From assembly GCA_963778525.1 (NCBI GenBank), contig CAVZUJ010000001.1, positions 682,001 through 746,000 of the forward strand: a stretch of 64,000 bases of DNA, read 5' to 3'. A program made the position numbers and the translations under genes. Of this stretch, positions 29,095-37,605 are shown one piece after another (position 1 is the stretch's first letter; each line of letters starts with the position of its first letter). The DNA is from Schlegelella_A sp963778525. Lineage in GTDB: Bacteria > Pseudomonadota > Gammaproteobacteria > Burkholderiales > Burkholderiaceae_C. Below the pieces are notes generated by a model, which saw only the letters and a program-made list of their open reading frames with translations, had not been told where the DNA came from and did no database searches.

Positions 29095-29817
29095 GAGGAG
29101 ATCTCGGCGTTGTGGAACACCGCCTGCACGTCGTCGAGATCCTCGATGACGTCGAGCAGCTTCTGCATCCGCGCCGCGTCCTCGCCTTCGAGGCTCACGG
29201 TGTTCTCCGGCCGCATCGTCACCTCGGCATGATCGGCCTTCAGGCCGGCCGCCTCGAGGGCCTTCTGCACCGCTTCGAACCCGGTCGGTGACGGAGAGCA
29301 CCTCGATCGCGCCGTCGTCATCGGCAATGACGTCGTCGGCGCCGGCCTCGAGCGCCACTTCCATCACCTTGTCCTCGCTCGTCCCCGGCGCGAACAGGAA
29401 CTGGCCGCAGTGCTTGAACTGGAACGCCACCGAGTTTTCGGTGCCGAGATGGCCGCCGTACTTGCTGAAGGCGTGGCGCACCTCGGCCACGGTGCGCACG
29501 CGGTTGTCGGTGACGCAGTCGACGATGATCGCCGCGCCGCCGATGCCATAGCCCTCGTAGCGGATCTCCTCGTAGTGCATGCCTTCGAGGTTGCCGGTCG
29601 CCTTGTCGATGTTCTTCCTGATCGTGTCGGCGGGCATGTTGGCGCCCTTGGCCTTCTCCACGGCCAGGCGCAGGCGCGGGTTCATCGCCAGGTCGCCGCC
29701 GCCCTGGCGCGCGGCGACGACGATCTCGCGGATCAGGCGCGTCCAGACCTTGCCGCGCTTCTCGTCCTGGCGGCCCTTGCGGTGCTGGATGTTGGCCCAC
29801 TTCGAATGACCGGCCAT
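29091..29817 (-). CDS. yebC: YebC/PmpR-family DNA-binding regulatory protein (one frameshift)
   Basis: A TACO1/YebC family protein of 241 residues after removing one extra base near 29283 (GACC-GGG where the sequence should read SVTD-GFEAVQKALEA). Seen: the diagnostic start MAGHSKWANIQHRKGRQDEK, KVWTRLIREIVVAARQGGGD, RLAVEKAKGANMPADTIRKN and IRYEGYGIGGAAIIVDCVTD. After the break come ADHAEVTMRPENTVSLEGED and LDDVQAVFHNAEI. The family acts either as a transcription regulator or as a factor easing translation of difficult peptides. It is the first gene of the twelve-gene minus-strand run, and its stop overlaps the purD TTG start. Confidence 0.93.
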
Positions 29818-29916
29818 GAGGCTCCTTGCGGGCGCCGCGCCTCGCGCAACGCCCTCGTTGTCGACAGACTGACCGCAATCTTACCGAGGCGCACCGGGCA
29901 CCCAGGTGCGGAGCGC

Positions 29917-30633
29917 TCAGAAGCGGGTCGTGAGCCGCGTCAGCGCGTCCGGCGAGTGCTCGACCAGCCAGGTCTCGAGGGCCTTGTCGGCGCCGAGCAC
30001 GATGACAAGCCCGATCGCCACCAGCGCAGCGCCGAGCACGCGCCGGGCTGTTTCGGCCGAGCCCAGCCAGCGCATCGGCAGTCGCCTCGAGAGCGTGCCG
30101 AGCACGAGCAGCGGCGTCGCCGCACCGATGCCGAAGACGAGCATCAGCAGCGCCACCTCGCCGAGGCGCTGGCCGCTCGCGGCCAGGGTGCTGGCCGCGC
30201 CGAGGGTCGGCCCGACGCAGGGGGTCCAGACCACGCCCAGCAGCAGGCCCACGACAAGCTGCCCACCCGCGCCCTCGCCACCGACACGAGCCAACAGTGC
30301 GTTGCCGGCGCCGGAGACGCGTGCCGTCGCCAGCGCGAATCCAGCCTGCAGGCGAGGCCACGCCATGACCGCGCCGAAGGCGACCAACGCCGCGCCCGCG
30401 AGGCGATGCAGCACGGTCGAATCGATGCCGATCGCCACGCCGATCGTGGCGACGAAGAGGCCGACCGCGGTGAACGACAGCGCCAGTCCGGCGGCAAGCG
30501 CCCAGAGACCGAAGCGGTGCTGGTGGAGCGCGCTCGCGACCAGGATCGGCAGGAGCGGCACCACGCAAGGCGACAGCGTCGAGAGCAGGCCGGCTGCGAA
30601 GGCCAGCGCCAGGGTCGCGGCACCGAAATCCAT
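29917..30633 (-). CDS. ccdA: CcdA/DsbD-type transmembrane thiol reductant carrier
   Basis: A 238-residue membrane protein with six hydrophobic segments. The paired redox cysteines lie in LSTLSPCVVPLLPIL near residue 25 and WTPCVGPTLGAAS near residue 135, each in the Pro-Cys context of CcdA. It passes electrons from cytoplasmic thioredoxin across the membrane to periplasmic thiol proteins. The start at 30633 gives the usual N-terminus MDFGAATLALAFAAGLLSTL. The gene for a periplasmic thioredoxin (30678-31067) precedes it by 44 bases on the same strand and is its obvious partner. Confidence 0.9.
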   Translation of the reverse strand: MDFGAATLALAFAAGLLSTLSPCVVPLLPILVASALHQHRFGLWALAAGLALSFTAVGLFVATIGVAIGIDSTVLHRLAGAALVAFGAVMAWPRLQAGFALATARVSGAGNALLARVGGEGAGGQLVVGLLLGVVWTPCVGPTLGAASTLAASGQRLGEVALLMLVFGIGAATPLLVLGTLSRRLPMRWLGSAETARRVLGAALVAIGLVIVLGADKALETWLVEHSPDALTRLTTRF

Positions 30634-30677
30634 CGCCGGGCTGTCGAGGCGAGGTTGCCGCGCCGCCGCGGCGACGC

Positions 30678-31067
30678 TTACAGCGCCTTGTCGAAGAGCG
30701 CGGCGATCGCATCCTTGTGCGTCTCGCCGGTGGAGCGGCCCACTTCCTTGCCGCCCTTGAAGACGACGAAGGTGCTTTGCTGGGAGACGCGCAGCTGTTT
30801 CTTCAATGCGGCCTCGGTATCGAAGTCGGCCGAAAAAAGCGTCACGTTCTTGCGCTTCGGATCCTGCAGCAAGGCCTCGACGATGGGCTTTTGCACCTTG
30901 CAGGTCGGGCACCACGAAGCCTGCACGTCGACGATGACGGGCTCGCCGGCAGCTACTGCCTTGTCGAACGCGGCTTGCGTGAAGGGCACTTCTTTCGCGG
31001 CAGCGGCGAGCGCTGCGAAGGCGAGCAGGGTGACGGCGGCGGATCGGATCGTGGTGGCGATGTTCAT
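30678..31067 (-). CDS. Periplasmic thioredoxin-fold protein
   Basis: A 129-residue exported thioredoxin-like protein. A signal peptide runs to about residue 24 (AVTLLAFAALAAAA). The active site is QASWCPTCKVQKPIVE, a CPTC motif near residues 53-56. The cis-proline-type region QSTFVVFKGGKEVGRSTGET lies near residue 97. It resembles the C-terminal DsbD domain or thioredoxin-like reductants fed by CcdA. It is upstream of ccdA on the same strand, so the pair forms a split DsbD. The likely clients are c-type cytochromes and oxidised periplasmic proteins. Confidence 0.88.
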   Translation of the reverse strand: MNIATTIRSAAVTLLAFAALAAAAKEVPFTQAAFDKAVAAGEPVIVDVQASWCPTCKVQKPIVEALLQDPKRKNVTLFSADFDTEAALKKQLRVSQQSTFVVFKGGKEVGRSTGETHKDAIAALFDKAL

Positions 31068-31135
31068 GTCAGTCGTGTTGCCGGGGTTGGTGCGTCATTG
31101 TCGTGCGCGAGAGAAAGAGCAAGACCCTCGGTGCA

Positions 31136-31246
31136 GGATCGGGGCGATGGGGCGTTCTGTGGAGCGAAGTAAAGGAGGAGGCGAGAGCCATACCTGGCTC
31201 TCGCCGGGGGACATGAGCGCAACAGAGCGCACCGTCGCCCCGATCC
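31136..31246. repeat. Nested inverted-repeat element between msrP-like and thioredoxin genes
   Basis: An outer 25-base inverted repeat (31136-31160 and 31222-31246, 22 of 25 positions matching, begins GGATCGGGGCGA) encloses an inner perfect 11-bp hairpin (GGCGAGAGCCA, loop TACC, 31180-31205). The whole 111-base unit could fold as a single long stem. It lies 18 bases downstream of the oxidoreductase stop and about 70 bases upstream of the thioredoxin start. It may be a terminator, a structured RNA or a dispersed palindromic repeat. Confidence 0.6.
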
Positions 31247-31264
31247 CTCGACCGCACCTGGTCT

Positions 31265-32071
31265 TCAAATGCCCCCGTACCACTCATACCCTTCGTCTTC
31301 CCAATACCCGCCCTTGCCGCCGCGAATGTCGGCGAAGCTCGCCACGAGCTCGATGGCGCGCACGTACTTGGCCTGCTTGTAGCCGAGCTGGCGCTCGACC
31401 CGGCAGCGCAGCGGCGCGCCGTTGGTGACCGGCAAGGGCTGGTCGTTCAACTCGTAGGCGAGGAGGGTCTGGGCGTGATGCGCCTCGTCGAGGTCGATGC
31501 TCTCGTAGTAGCGGGAATCGCGGCCGTCGAGCGTCGGGCCGTCCATCGAATCGAAGCAGCGAAAGAGCACGTACTTCGCCTGCGGCAGCGGCTTGACCTG
31601 GTCGAGGATCAGCCCGAGCTGCACGCCCTTCCATTTGCCGATGCAGCTCCAGCCCTCGACACAGTCGTGCCGCGTGATCTGGGTGCGCGAGGGCATGGCG
31701 CGCAGTTGCGCCAGCGTGAACGCGGCCGACTTCTCGACCAGGCCGCCCACCATCAGCTCGTAGTCGGCGAAGCCGCCCTGGCGAAGGGCCTGGTAGTCGG
31801 CGTCCCTCGGATTGAGCGTGCCGTTGCCGCGGAAGGTCTTCGCCACGTCGGCCTGCTCGAACTCCTGCGCCATCGCCGAGCGCGGCGCCACCACCTTCTG
31901 CGCCGCGCGGCTCAGGTATTGCGCGCTCTTCAGGGTGTCGACGAAGGCCTCGTTGTTCGAGAGCTTGTCGCAGCCGGCGAGCATCGCCGAGCCGGCGGCG
32001 ACGACTGCGCCGCGCAGCGCCAGGCGGCGATCGCGCTGGCGCGCGCGCATCAGCGTGAAGGTCTTCTTCAT
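31265..32071 (-). CDS. Molybdopterin-dependent oxidoreductase, sulfite-oxidase/MsrP fold
   Basis: A 268-residue exported protein of the sulfite oxidase superfamily. The N-terminus has paired arginines (RQRDRRLALRGAVVAAGSAM) and then LAGC, so it may be both Tat-exported and a lipoprotein. The molybdenum-ligating cysteine is in ITRHDCVEGWSCIGKW near residue 147. YYESIDLDEAHHAQTLLAYE and GAPLRCRVERQLGYKQAKYV form the cofactor-binding region. Its ATG overlaps the stop of the cytochrome b gene (ATGA), so they are a catalytic/electron-input pair like MsrPQ or YedYZ. The cytochrome is not a standard MsrQ, so the substrate is open. Confidence 0.87.
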   Translation of the reverse strand: MKKTFTLMRARQRDRRLALRGAVVAAGSAMLAGCDKLSNNEAFVDTLKSAQYLSRAAQKVVAPRSAMAQEFEQADVAKTFRGNGTLNPRDADYQALRQGGFADYELMVGGLVEKSAAFTLAQLRAMPSRTQITRHDCVEGWSCIGKWKGVQLGLILDQVKPLPQAKYVLFRCFDSMDGPTLDGRDSRYYESIDLDEAHHAQTLLAYELNDQPLPVTNGAPLRCRVERQLGYKQAKYVRAIELVASFADIRGGKGGYWEDEGYEWYGGI

Positions 32072-32934
32072 GGCTTCACCTCGTCCTTGCCGTGCTCGGC
32101 CGGCAGCACGTACCAGCCGGTGATCATCGAGCGCATCTCGTTCCAGACGCCGGCGATCACGACCTCGACGACGTGGATGACGACGAAGAGGAGCAGGCCG
32201 GAGGCGGCCAGGAAATGGAGCGAGCGCGCCGACTGGCGGCCGCCGAGCAGCGAGACCCAGCCGGTGAAGACCGTGTCGATGCGTGGCGACAGCGCCATGC
32301 CGGCGAGCACGACGAGCGGCAGCAGGCCGAAGATGACGATCAGGTAAGTGAGGCTCTGCAGCACGTTGTAGCGCTTGGCGGCCTCGCCGGTCGGGTGCTT
32401 GAACTTGAGGTGGTCGACGATCGAGCGGCCGATGCTTTTCAGCTCGGCCCGGGTCGGCACCAGGTCCTGCACCAGGTGTCGGCTGAAGATCGTGTAGAGC
32501 ACGTAGAGCACGCCGTTGATCACGAAGATCCAGGCGAAGAAGAGATGCCAGTGCCGGGCCATCGCCAGCCACTGCGGGCTCGGGATCGTGGCCCAGCTCG
32601 GGAAGCCGCGCGCCGTCAGGGTCCCGTTGACCGTGGACAGGCCGAGCACGCCGCTGGTCGTGAAGTCGGCGTTGCCGATCTGGGTCTTGCCGACCGGCCC
32701 GTTCGGCGTGTTCTCGGCGCGCAGCGAGAACCATGGCGTGGCGTAGTTGCCGGCCTGGCCCCAGTACAGCGACGGATGGGCGTTGAAGATGTTGAGCCCG
32801 CTCATCAGCAGGATCGTCAGGCAGACGACGTTGATCCAGTGCATCAGGCGCACCGGCAGGCGATGCCGATAGAAGCGGCCTCGGGGTGCCGGTGCCGGTT
32901 CCTCTTGCGGCAGTGCGGTCGCGGTCTGGTCCAT
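32068..32934 (-). CDS. Cytochrome b561-type membrane subunit
   Basis: A 288-residue membrane protein with four main hydrophobic segments: HWINVVCLTILLMSGLNIFN, HWHLFFAWIFVINGVLYVLY, LTYLIVIFGLLPLVVLAGMA and LHFLAASGLLLFVVIHVVEV. Each carries a histidine suited to ligate two b haems, as in di-haem cytochrome b561 and Ni/Fe-hydrogenase b subunits. A periplasmic loop (FTTSGVLGLSTVNGTLTARG) lies between helices 1 and 2. The start at 32934 is the first ATG before the conserved region. It would take electrons from quinol or deliver them to quinone for the oxidoreductase encoded immediately downstream, whose start it overlaps. Confidence 0.87.
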   Translation of the reverse strand: MDQTATALPQEEPAPAPRGRFYRHRLPVRLMHWINVVCLTILLMSGLNIFNAHPSLYWGQAGNYATPWFSLRAENTPNGPVGKTQIGNADFTTSGVLGLSTVNGTLTARGFPSWATIPSPQWLAMARHWHLFFAWIFVINGVLYVLYTIFSRHLVQDLVPTRAELKSIGRSIVDHLKFKHPTGEAAKRYNVLQSLTYLIVIFGLLPLVVLAGMALSPRIDTVFTGWVSLLGGRQSARSLHFLAASGLLLFVVIHVVEVVIAGVWNEMRSMITGWYVLPAEHGKDEVKP

Positions 32935-33075
32935 GCTTGCCTCGGGTTGGAAGATCGAACGTCGTGGCCGGGTGATCGGCGCCGAATGATGCGCCATACG
33001 CAGCGGCCCGAAACTGGATTCGTGCTGCCGCCTCATCCGTTCGTCACGCGGCCGGCGCCCTTCCTTACACGCCGC

Positions 33076-34872
33076 TCACGGCACGCCCACCATGCGCATG
33101 CGCGGCCGGTCGAGGACCCGGGCTTCGGTGGCCACGCTGGTGATCACGCCGTTGGCCGCATAGCCCGCCGGCGACTCGGGCTCGAGCGCGGCAATGGCCA
33201 GGTTGGCGAACGGCTGCTCCATCGAGACGTAGTAGCCGCCAGCGGCGAGATCGAGCAGCATCGGCGCCGTCTGCACCCGCAGGCGGGCGCCGCTGCCGCG
33301 GCCGGCAGGCAGCGCGTCGCGGCCGGTCTCGCGATACGTTTCGCCGCGCACCTCGCCGGGCTCGTCGAGCTGCTGGACCTCGACGCCGAGCTCGCGCAGC
33401 CGCTGAACGGCGTCGTTCTCGCTTGCCGCGAGCCAGTAGCCGCAGGGCCGCGGCCGGCTGCGCAGCACGCGCAGCTCGAGCGCCGAATCCCAGGCGACGA
33501 TGACTCGCTTGATCGCGCCGGTGTCGACATCGAGGACGGCCAGCGACTTCTCGCTCGGCGTCGGCGCCGCCTCGATCACGGCCTCGCCCTGGCAGGCACC
33601 GGCGACGATGTCGCGCTCGACGAACTGGCGCAGCTTGCCGAGATCAGCCGCGTGGGCCGCGGCATTGCCGAGGACGTTGCGGACGGCGAGCACGGCGACG
33701 TCGACGCGGCGCTTGAAATCGGTGCGGCCGATGCCGCCGCCGCGCGTCTCGACGAGCAAGCTCACCGCGTTCTTCAGGCCGTTGGCGTTGCGGCCGATCT
33801 GCGGCCCCACGCCGCCCATCGACACCAGGCGATCGGCCGGATCGGCGGCCACCGTGTAGTACCACTCGGTGCTGAAGCCGGCGCTGGCCAGGCTGGCGGC
33901 GAGCGGCTCCCGGAACCACTCCTCGGCGGCGCGCGCGACGAAGGGCCGCAGGTTGCCCACCGTCGCCACGTCGAGCAGGGCATCGAAGCGCTGCACACCA
34001 CCGAACTTCGCCGCGAAGCCGGCATCGACGGGGTACTCGTGCAGGTCGAGCACGACCAGCGGCGCGACGTCGCGCACCAGCTGCGCCATCGCCTGCGCTT
34101 CGGGCGTGCGCAGCAGCAGGTGATCGCGGTTGAGGTCGCCGCCATCGGCGCTCGCGCGCTGGCCGAGCACCGCGCCGTCGGGGTTGGCGCGCGGCAGCAG
34201 ATAGACGTCGACCTGGTCGAGCACGCGGTCCAGGCGCCCCGCCGCCAGGTCCTGGGCGATGACGATGAGGGCTTCGCTGCCGGCCGGCTCGTCGCCGTGC
34301 TGGCCGGCCATGACCAGCACCGCCGGGCGACGTGCGGGCGGCGCCAGCGCCGCGGCGGCAGGCGCCGACGCAGACGCATCGCTGGCCGGCGCCGCCGCTG
34401 CTGCCGGCAGCGCGGACGGCGCGCGCGTGAAGGCCAGCGCTTCGAGCGCCAATCCCGACTGCGAGGTGCCGAGCGGCAGGACGGCGATGTCGGTGCCGTG
34501 GGTCGAGTCGGAGCCCGTGCGTTCGAGGCCTCGCAGGATCGCGTGCAGCTCGTCGTTCGTCGTGTACGCGGTGCGACCCGGCTCGAAGGCCGGTGTCGCG
34601 AAGCTCACCGCGGGCTCGGGGAAGCGCGCAGCGATGGCCGGTGGCACAGGCGGCCCGCTGAGGACCGGCGGTGCGGTGGGGCGGACGACGGGCGGCGGCA
34701 GCGCCTGCGGCGCGGGCGGCGCGGCGACGGGTGCCGGCCGCGGCGGCGGCGCGATCGCCGGCGAGACGACGACGGGCGCCGGCGCCGGTGGCCGCGATCC
34801 GCAGGCGCCGAGCACAAGCAACGCGAGGCCTGCCCCGACCTGCCGCATCCACCTCGAACTACATCCCCGCAT
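33076..34872 (-). CDS. M14/succinylglutamate-desuccinylase-like zinc peptidase lipoprotein
   Basis: A 598-residue protein. The start at 34872 has AGGAG 6 bases upstream; the longer frame from 34929 lacks support. It has a lipobox LVLGAC near residue 25 and then a Pro/Ala-rich linker to about residue 80. The zinc-peptidase core shows MAGQHGDEPAGSEALIVIAQ (HxxE pair) near 190, LLPRANPDGAVLGQR near 225 and VVLDLHEYPVDAG near 275 with the third ligand histidine. LVETRGGGIGRTDFKRRV carries the catalytic glutamate. A C-terminal half follows that is not recognised. Family members cut peptides or amides; the lipoprotein signal places this one in the envelope. Confidence 0.83.
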   Translation of the reverse strand: MRGCSSRWMRQVGAGLALLVLGACGSRPPAPAPVVVSPAIAPPPRPAPVAAPPAPQALPPPVVRPTAPPVLSGPPVPPAIAARFPEPAVSFATPAFEPGRTAYTTNDELHAILRGLERTGSDSTHGTDIAVLPLGTSQSGLALEALAFTRAPSALPAAAAAPASDASASAPAAAALAPPARRPAVLVMAGQHGDEPAGSEALIVIAQDLAAGRLDRVLDQVDVYLLPRANPDGAVLGQRASADGGDLNRDHLLLRTPEAQAMAQLVRDVAPLVVLDLHEYPVDAGFAAKFGGVQRFDALLDVATVGNLRPFVARAAEEWFREPLAASLASAGFSTEWYYTVAADPADRLVSMGGVGPQIGRNANGLKNAVSLLVETRGGGIGRTDFKRRVDVAVLAVRNVLGNAAAHAADLGKLRQFVERDIVAGACQGEAVIEAAPTPSEKSLAVLDVDTGAIKRVIVAWDSALELRVLRSRPRPCGYWLAASENDAVQRLRELGVEVQQLDEPGEVRGETYRETGRDALPAGRGSGARLRVQTAPMLLDLAAGGYYVSMEQPFANLAIAALEPESPAGYAANGVITSVATEARVLDRPRMRMVGVP

Positions 34873-35088
34873 TGCAACTCCTGTCGCGTCCTGTGTGCAG
34901 CGCGGCGACACCAATATAGCCGCCGACATGTGCGCTTTTCATCGCATGACCTTTCGTTTCACGTCGCCGCCTCGACCTTTCGCGCCACGCCCGTGCGCTT
35001 CGTCGCAACCTCGTCGAGGTCCGTGCCGAGCGACGGCACAGTGCCGTCATCGCGCTGGTGCGCATCGCCTCTTCAAGGAGAGAAGGTC

Positions 35089-35586
35089 ATGGGATTGCAG
35101 ATCATTCAAGGCACGCCGCTCGCCGTCTGGGCGCTGCTTGCCGGACTCGTGGCGCTCGGCTTCAGCCAGACGCGAGAACGTGTCGTAGGCAGTCGGCGTG
35201 CCGCCCTGCTGCCCGGCGCGTTCCTGCTGCTCTCGCTCGCCGGCGTCGTCAACGCCTTCGGCAGCCAGGCGACGGCACTGGCGGCCTGGGCGATCGGGGC
35301 CGGCACGGCCGCGACGTTCGGTGGCCGCTTGCTGCCGCGTCTGCAAGCGACCTGGGACGCCACCAACGACACCTTGCGCGTGACCGGCAGCTGGTTGCCG
35401 CTGACCCTGATCCTCTCGCTCTTCGCCGTGAAGTACGCTGCCGGCGCGAGCCTGGCGATGCATCCGCGCCTCGTCGCCCAGACCGGCTTCATCGTCGCCT
35501 GCAGCCTGGCCTATGGTCTCTTCAGCGGCCTGTTCGCGGCGCGCGGACGGCAGCTCTGGCAAGTGCGCCGCGCCGCCCTGGCCTGA
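35089..35586 (+). CDS. Integral membrane protein of unknown function
   Basis: A 165-residue protein with about five hydrophobic segments (LAVWALLAGLVALGF, LLPGAFLLLSLAGVVNAFGS, ALAAWAIGAGTAATFGG, LPLTLILSLFAVKYAAGASL, TGFIVACSLAYGLFSGLFAA). A good ribosome site, AAGGAGAGAAGG, precedes the ATG at 35089; the frame is open far upstream but the sequence there is only a shadow. It resembles small DUF-type inner-membrane proteins, but I cannot name the family with certainty. It is followed after 46 bases by the LytS-like kinase, so it may be part of that sensing unit. Confidence 0.72.
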   Translation: MGLQIIQGTPLAVWALLAGLVALGFSQTRERVVGSRRAALLPGAFLLLSLAGVVNAFGSQATALAAWAIGAGTAATFGGRLLPRLQATWDATNDTLRVTGSWLPLTLILSLFAVKYAAGASLAMHPRLVAQTGFIVACSLAYGLFSGLFAARGRQLWQVRRAALA

Positions 35587-35632
35587 AGCCACGCCGACAC
35601 CACGAGAGCTGCCGTCACCGAGAATCGCGACG

Positions 35633-36760
35633 ATGTACGGCGAAGCACTGCGCGGCCAGACGCGACCCGGCGAGGACCGCTGGCGCCGCTTCTCGCGACG
35701 CGGCGTCATGGTCGTCGGCTTCTCGTTGACGATCGCCGTGATCCTGACCGCGATGGGCGACACGCTCGGGCTGTCGGTGGTCTATTCGCTCTGCATCGGC
35801 CTGCTCTGCTGGCTCTTCATCGATCTCGGCGGCGACCTGCTGGCGTCGCTTCTTTCGATGCCGCTCTTCGGCAGCGAGGCCGCGCGCGCCGGCTGGATCG
35901 GCTGGCTCTGGGTGGCCGTCACGCTCCTGGTCGGCGCGATCCTGGGCTACGCCTGCGGCAACGCCCTTGCCAACGCCCTCACCGGCCTGCACAAGCCAGG
36001 CCCGTTCAACGCCAGTCTCGGCGAGATGAAGTCGGTGCTGCTGATGGCCTTCCTGCCGGCGATCACGATCACCTACTTCCTGATCTCGCGCGAGGTCATC
36101 GCGACCCAGAAGGCCGAGGTCGAGTCGGCGCGGCGGCAAGCCGCCGAGCAGCAGCTGAAGCTGCTCGAGTCGCAGCTCGAACCGCACATGCTCTTCAACA
36201 CGCTGGCCAACCTGCGCGCCCTGATCGGCATCGACCCGGCGCGGGCCCAGGCGATGCTCGACCAGCTGATCGCCTTCCTGCGCGCTTCGCTCGACGGCTC
36301 GCGCGCCCGCACCCATTCGCTCGCCGCCGAGTTCCAGCGCTTGCGCGACTACCTCGCGCTGATGCAGGTTCGCATGGGCGCGCGCCTCGACACATGCTTC
36401 GACCTGCCCGCGGAGCTCGCCACCGCGCGCGTGCCGCCGCTTCTGCTGCAGCCGCTGGTGGAGAACAGCATCAAGCACGGCCTCGAGCCGCAGATCGCAG
36501 GCGGCCGCATCGACATCGGCGCGGTGCGCGAAGGCGACATGCTGGTGCTGCGCGTGCGCGACAGCGGCGCCGGCGTCGACACGTCGTCGCTGTCCGCCGC
36601 AGGCCACTACGGCCTGGCCCACGTGCGCGAGCGGCTCGCCACGCTCTACGGCGAGCGCGCTTCGTTCGTGCTGGCCGCTGTCCCAGGCGGCGGCACGCTG
36701 GCGACGATTCGCCTGCCCTGGCGGACAAGCGAAGACGACACGCCGGGACACACGCAATGA
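35633..36760 (+). CDS. LytS/AlgZ-type sensor histidine kinase
   Basis: A 375-residue membrane kinase of the LytS (His_kinase) family. Four membrane segments lie in residues 25-165 (GVMVVGFSLTIAVILTAMGD, VVYSLCIGLLCWLFIDLGGD, WIGWLWVAVTLLVGAILGYA, VLLMAFLPAITITYFLIS). A coiled-coil linker follows (RQAAEQQLKLLESQ), then the H-box QLEPHMLFNTLANLRALIGI with the phosphorylated histidine near 185. The ATP-binding parts are PPLLLQPLVENSIKHGLEPQ (N-box) and VRDSGAGVD (G-box). The start at 35633 is the first ATG in protein-like sequence. Its stop overlaps the regulator start (ATGA). The signal is unknown. Confidence 0.93.
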   Translation: MYGEALRGQTRPGEDRWRRFSRRGVMVVGFSLTIAVILTAMGDTLGLSVVYSLCIGLLCWLFIDLGGDLLASLLSMPLFGSEAARAGWIGWLWVAVTLLVGAILGYACGNALANALTGLHKPGPFNASLGEMKSVLLMAFLPAITITYFLISREVIATQKAEVESARRQAAEQQLKLLESQLEPHMLFNTLANLRALIGIDPARAQAMLDQLIAFLRASLDGSRARTHSLAAEFQRLRDYLALMQVRMGARLDTCFDLPAELATARVPPLLLQPLVENSIKHGLEPQIAGGRIDIGAVREGDMLVLRVRDSGAGVDTSSLSAAGHYGLAHVRERLATLYGERASFVLAAVPGGGTLATIRLPWRTSEDDTPGHTQ

Positions 36761-37569
36761 AGGCGCGCGCGGTCATCGCCGAAGACGAGCCGCTGCTCGC
36801 CGAGAACCTGCGCCGCGAGCTGGCGGCACTGTGGCCGGAGCTCGAGATCGTGGCCATGGCCGGCAACGGCGAGGCCGCCGTCGACGAAGCGCTGGCCAAA
36901 CGGCCCGACGTCGTCTTCCTCGACATCCGCATGCCGGGCATGAGCGGCCTCGAAGCGGCCGAGGCGCTGGCCGAGGACTGGCCCGACGGCGCCGCCTTCC
37001 CCTTGCTCGTGTTCGTGACCGCCTACGACCAGTACGCGCTGCAGGCCTTCGAGCGCGCCGCCGTCGACTATGTCCTCAAGCCGGTGCAGCCGAGCCGCCT
37101 GCATGCCACCGTGCAACGCCTGCAGGCGGCGCTCGCGGCGAGAACGGCGACGGTGCCGGCCGGCGAGCTCGGCGAGATGGTCGAGCGGCTGCGTGGCCTG
37201 CTCGGCGCGGGCGCGCCGGCAACGAACCCGGCCGCGAGTCCGGAGCCGCTGCGTGTCATCCAGGTCGGCGTCGGCAACGCCATCCACATGGTGCCCATCG
37301 ACGAGGTGCTGTACTTCGAGGCCGCCGACAAATACGTGCGCGTCGTCACCGCGACGCGCGAGCACCTGATCCGCACCTCGTTGCGCGATCTTCTGCCGCG
37401 CCTCGACGCCGGCCGCTTCTGGCAGATCCACCGCGGCACCGTGGTGCGGGCCGAGGCCATCGCCTCGGCCGAGCGCGACGAGAGCGGACACATCACGCTG
37501 AAGATGCAGGGACGGCCCGACAAGCTCGTCGTCAGCCGCCTCTACGCGCATCGCTTCAAGGCGATGTAG
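36757..37569 (+). CDS. LytTR-family response regulator
   Basis: A 270-residue response regulator. The receiver domain occupies about residues 1-120, with acidic pocket AEDEP, phospho-acceptor D56 in DVVFLDIRMPGMSGLEAAEA, the T of VFVTAYDQYA and the K of VLKPVQPSRL. A linker leads to a LytTR DNA-binding domain from about 170: VPIDEVLYFEAADKYVRVVT, LLPRLDAGRFWQIHRGTVVR and LVVSRLYAHRFKAM. LytTR proteins bind a pair of direct repeats near promoters. It is coupled to the kinase gene by a 4-base overlap. AlgR of pseudomonads has the same plan, but targets here are unknown. Confidence 0.94.
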   Translation: MKARAVIAEDEPLLAENLRRELAALWPELEIVAMAGNGEAAVDEALAKRPDVVFLDIRMPGMSGLEAAEALAEDWPDGAAFPLLVFVTAYDQYALQAFERAAVDYVLKPVQPSRLHATVQRLQAALAARTATVPAGELGEMVERLRGLLGAGAPATNPAASPEPLRVIQVGVGNAIHMVPIDEVLYFEAADKYVRVVTATREHLIRTSLRDLLPRLDAGRFWQIHRGTVVRAEAIASAERDESGHITLKMQGRPDKLVVSRLYAHRFKAM

Positions 37570-37595
37570 GGCGGGCGCTCCGCGGAGCGCCCGCC
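37570..37595. terminator. Bidirectional hairpin between convergent genes
   Basis: A perfect 26-base palindrome (arms GGCGGGCGCTCC and GGAGCGCCCGCC around GC) starting right after the regulator stop and 11 bases before the end of the convergent gene at 37606. There is no T-run, so termination efficiency is uncertain. Confidence 0.6.
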
Positions 37596-37605
37596 GCGCG
37601 GCCCG

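Noticed and set aside
32092..35586. A 1164-codon plus-strand open frame
   Set aside because: It is the antisense shadow of the cytochrome b and peptidase genes, with Arg/Gly/Ala/His-rich composition. Only its end (35089-35586) is a real gene.
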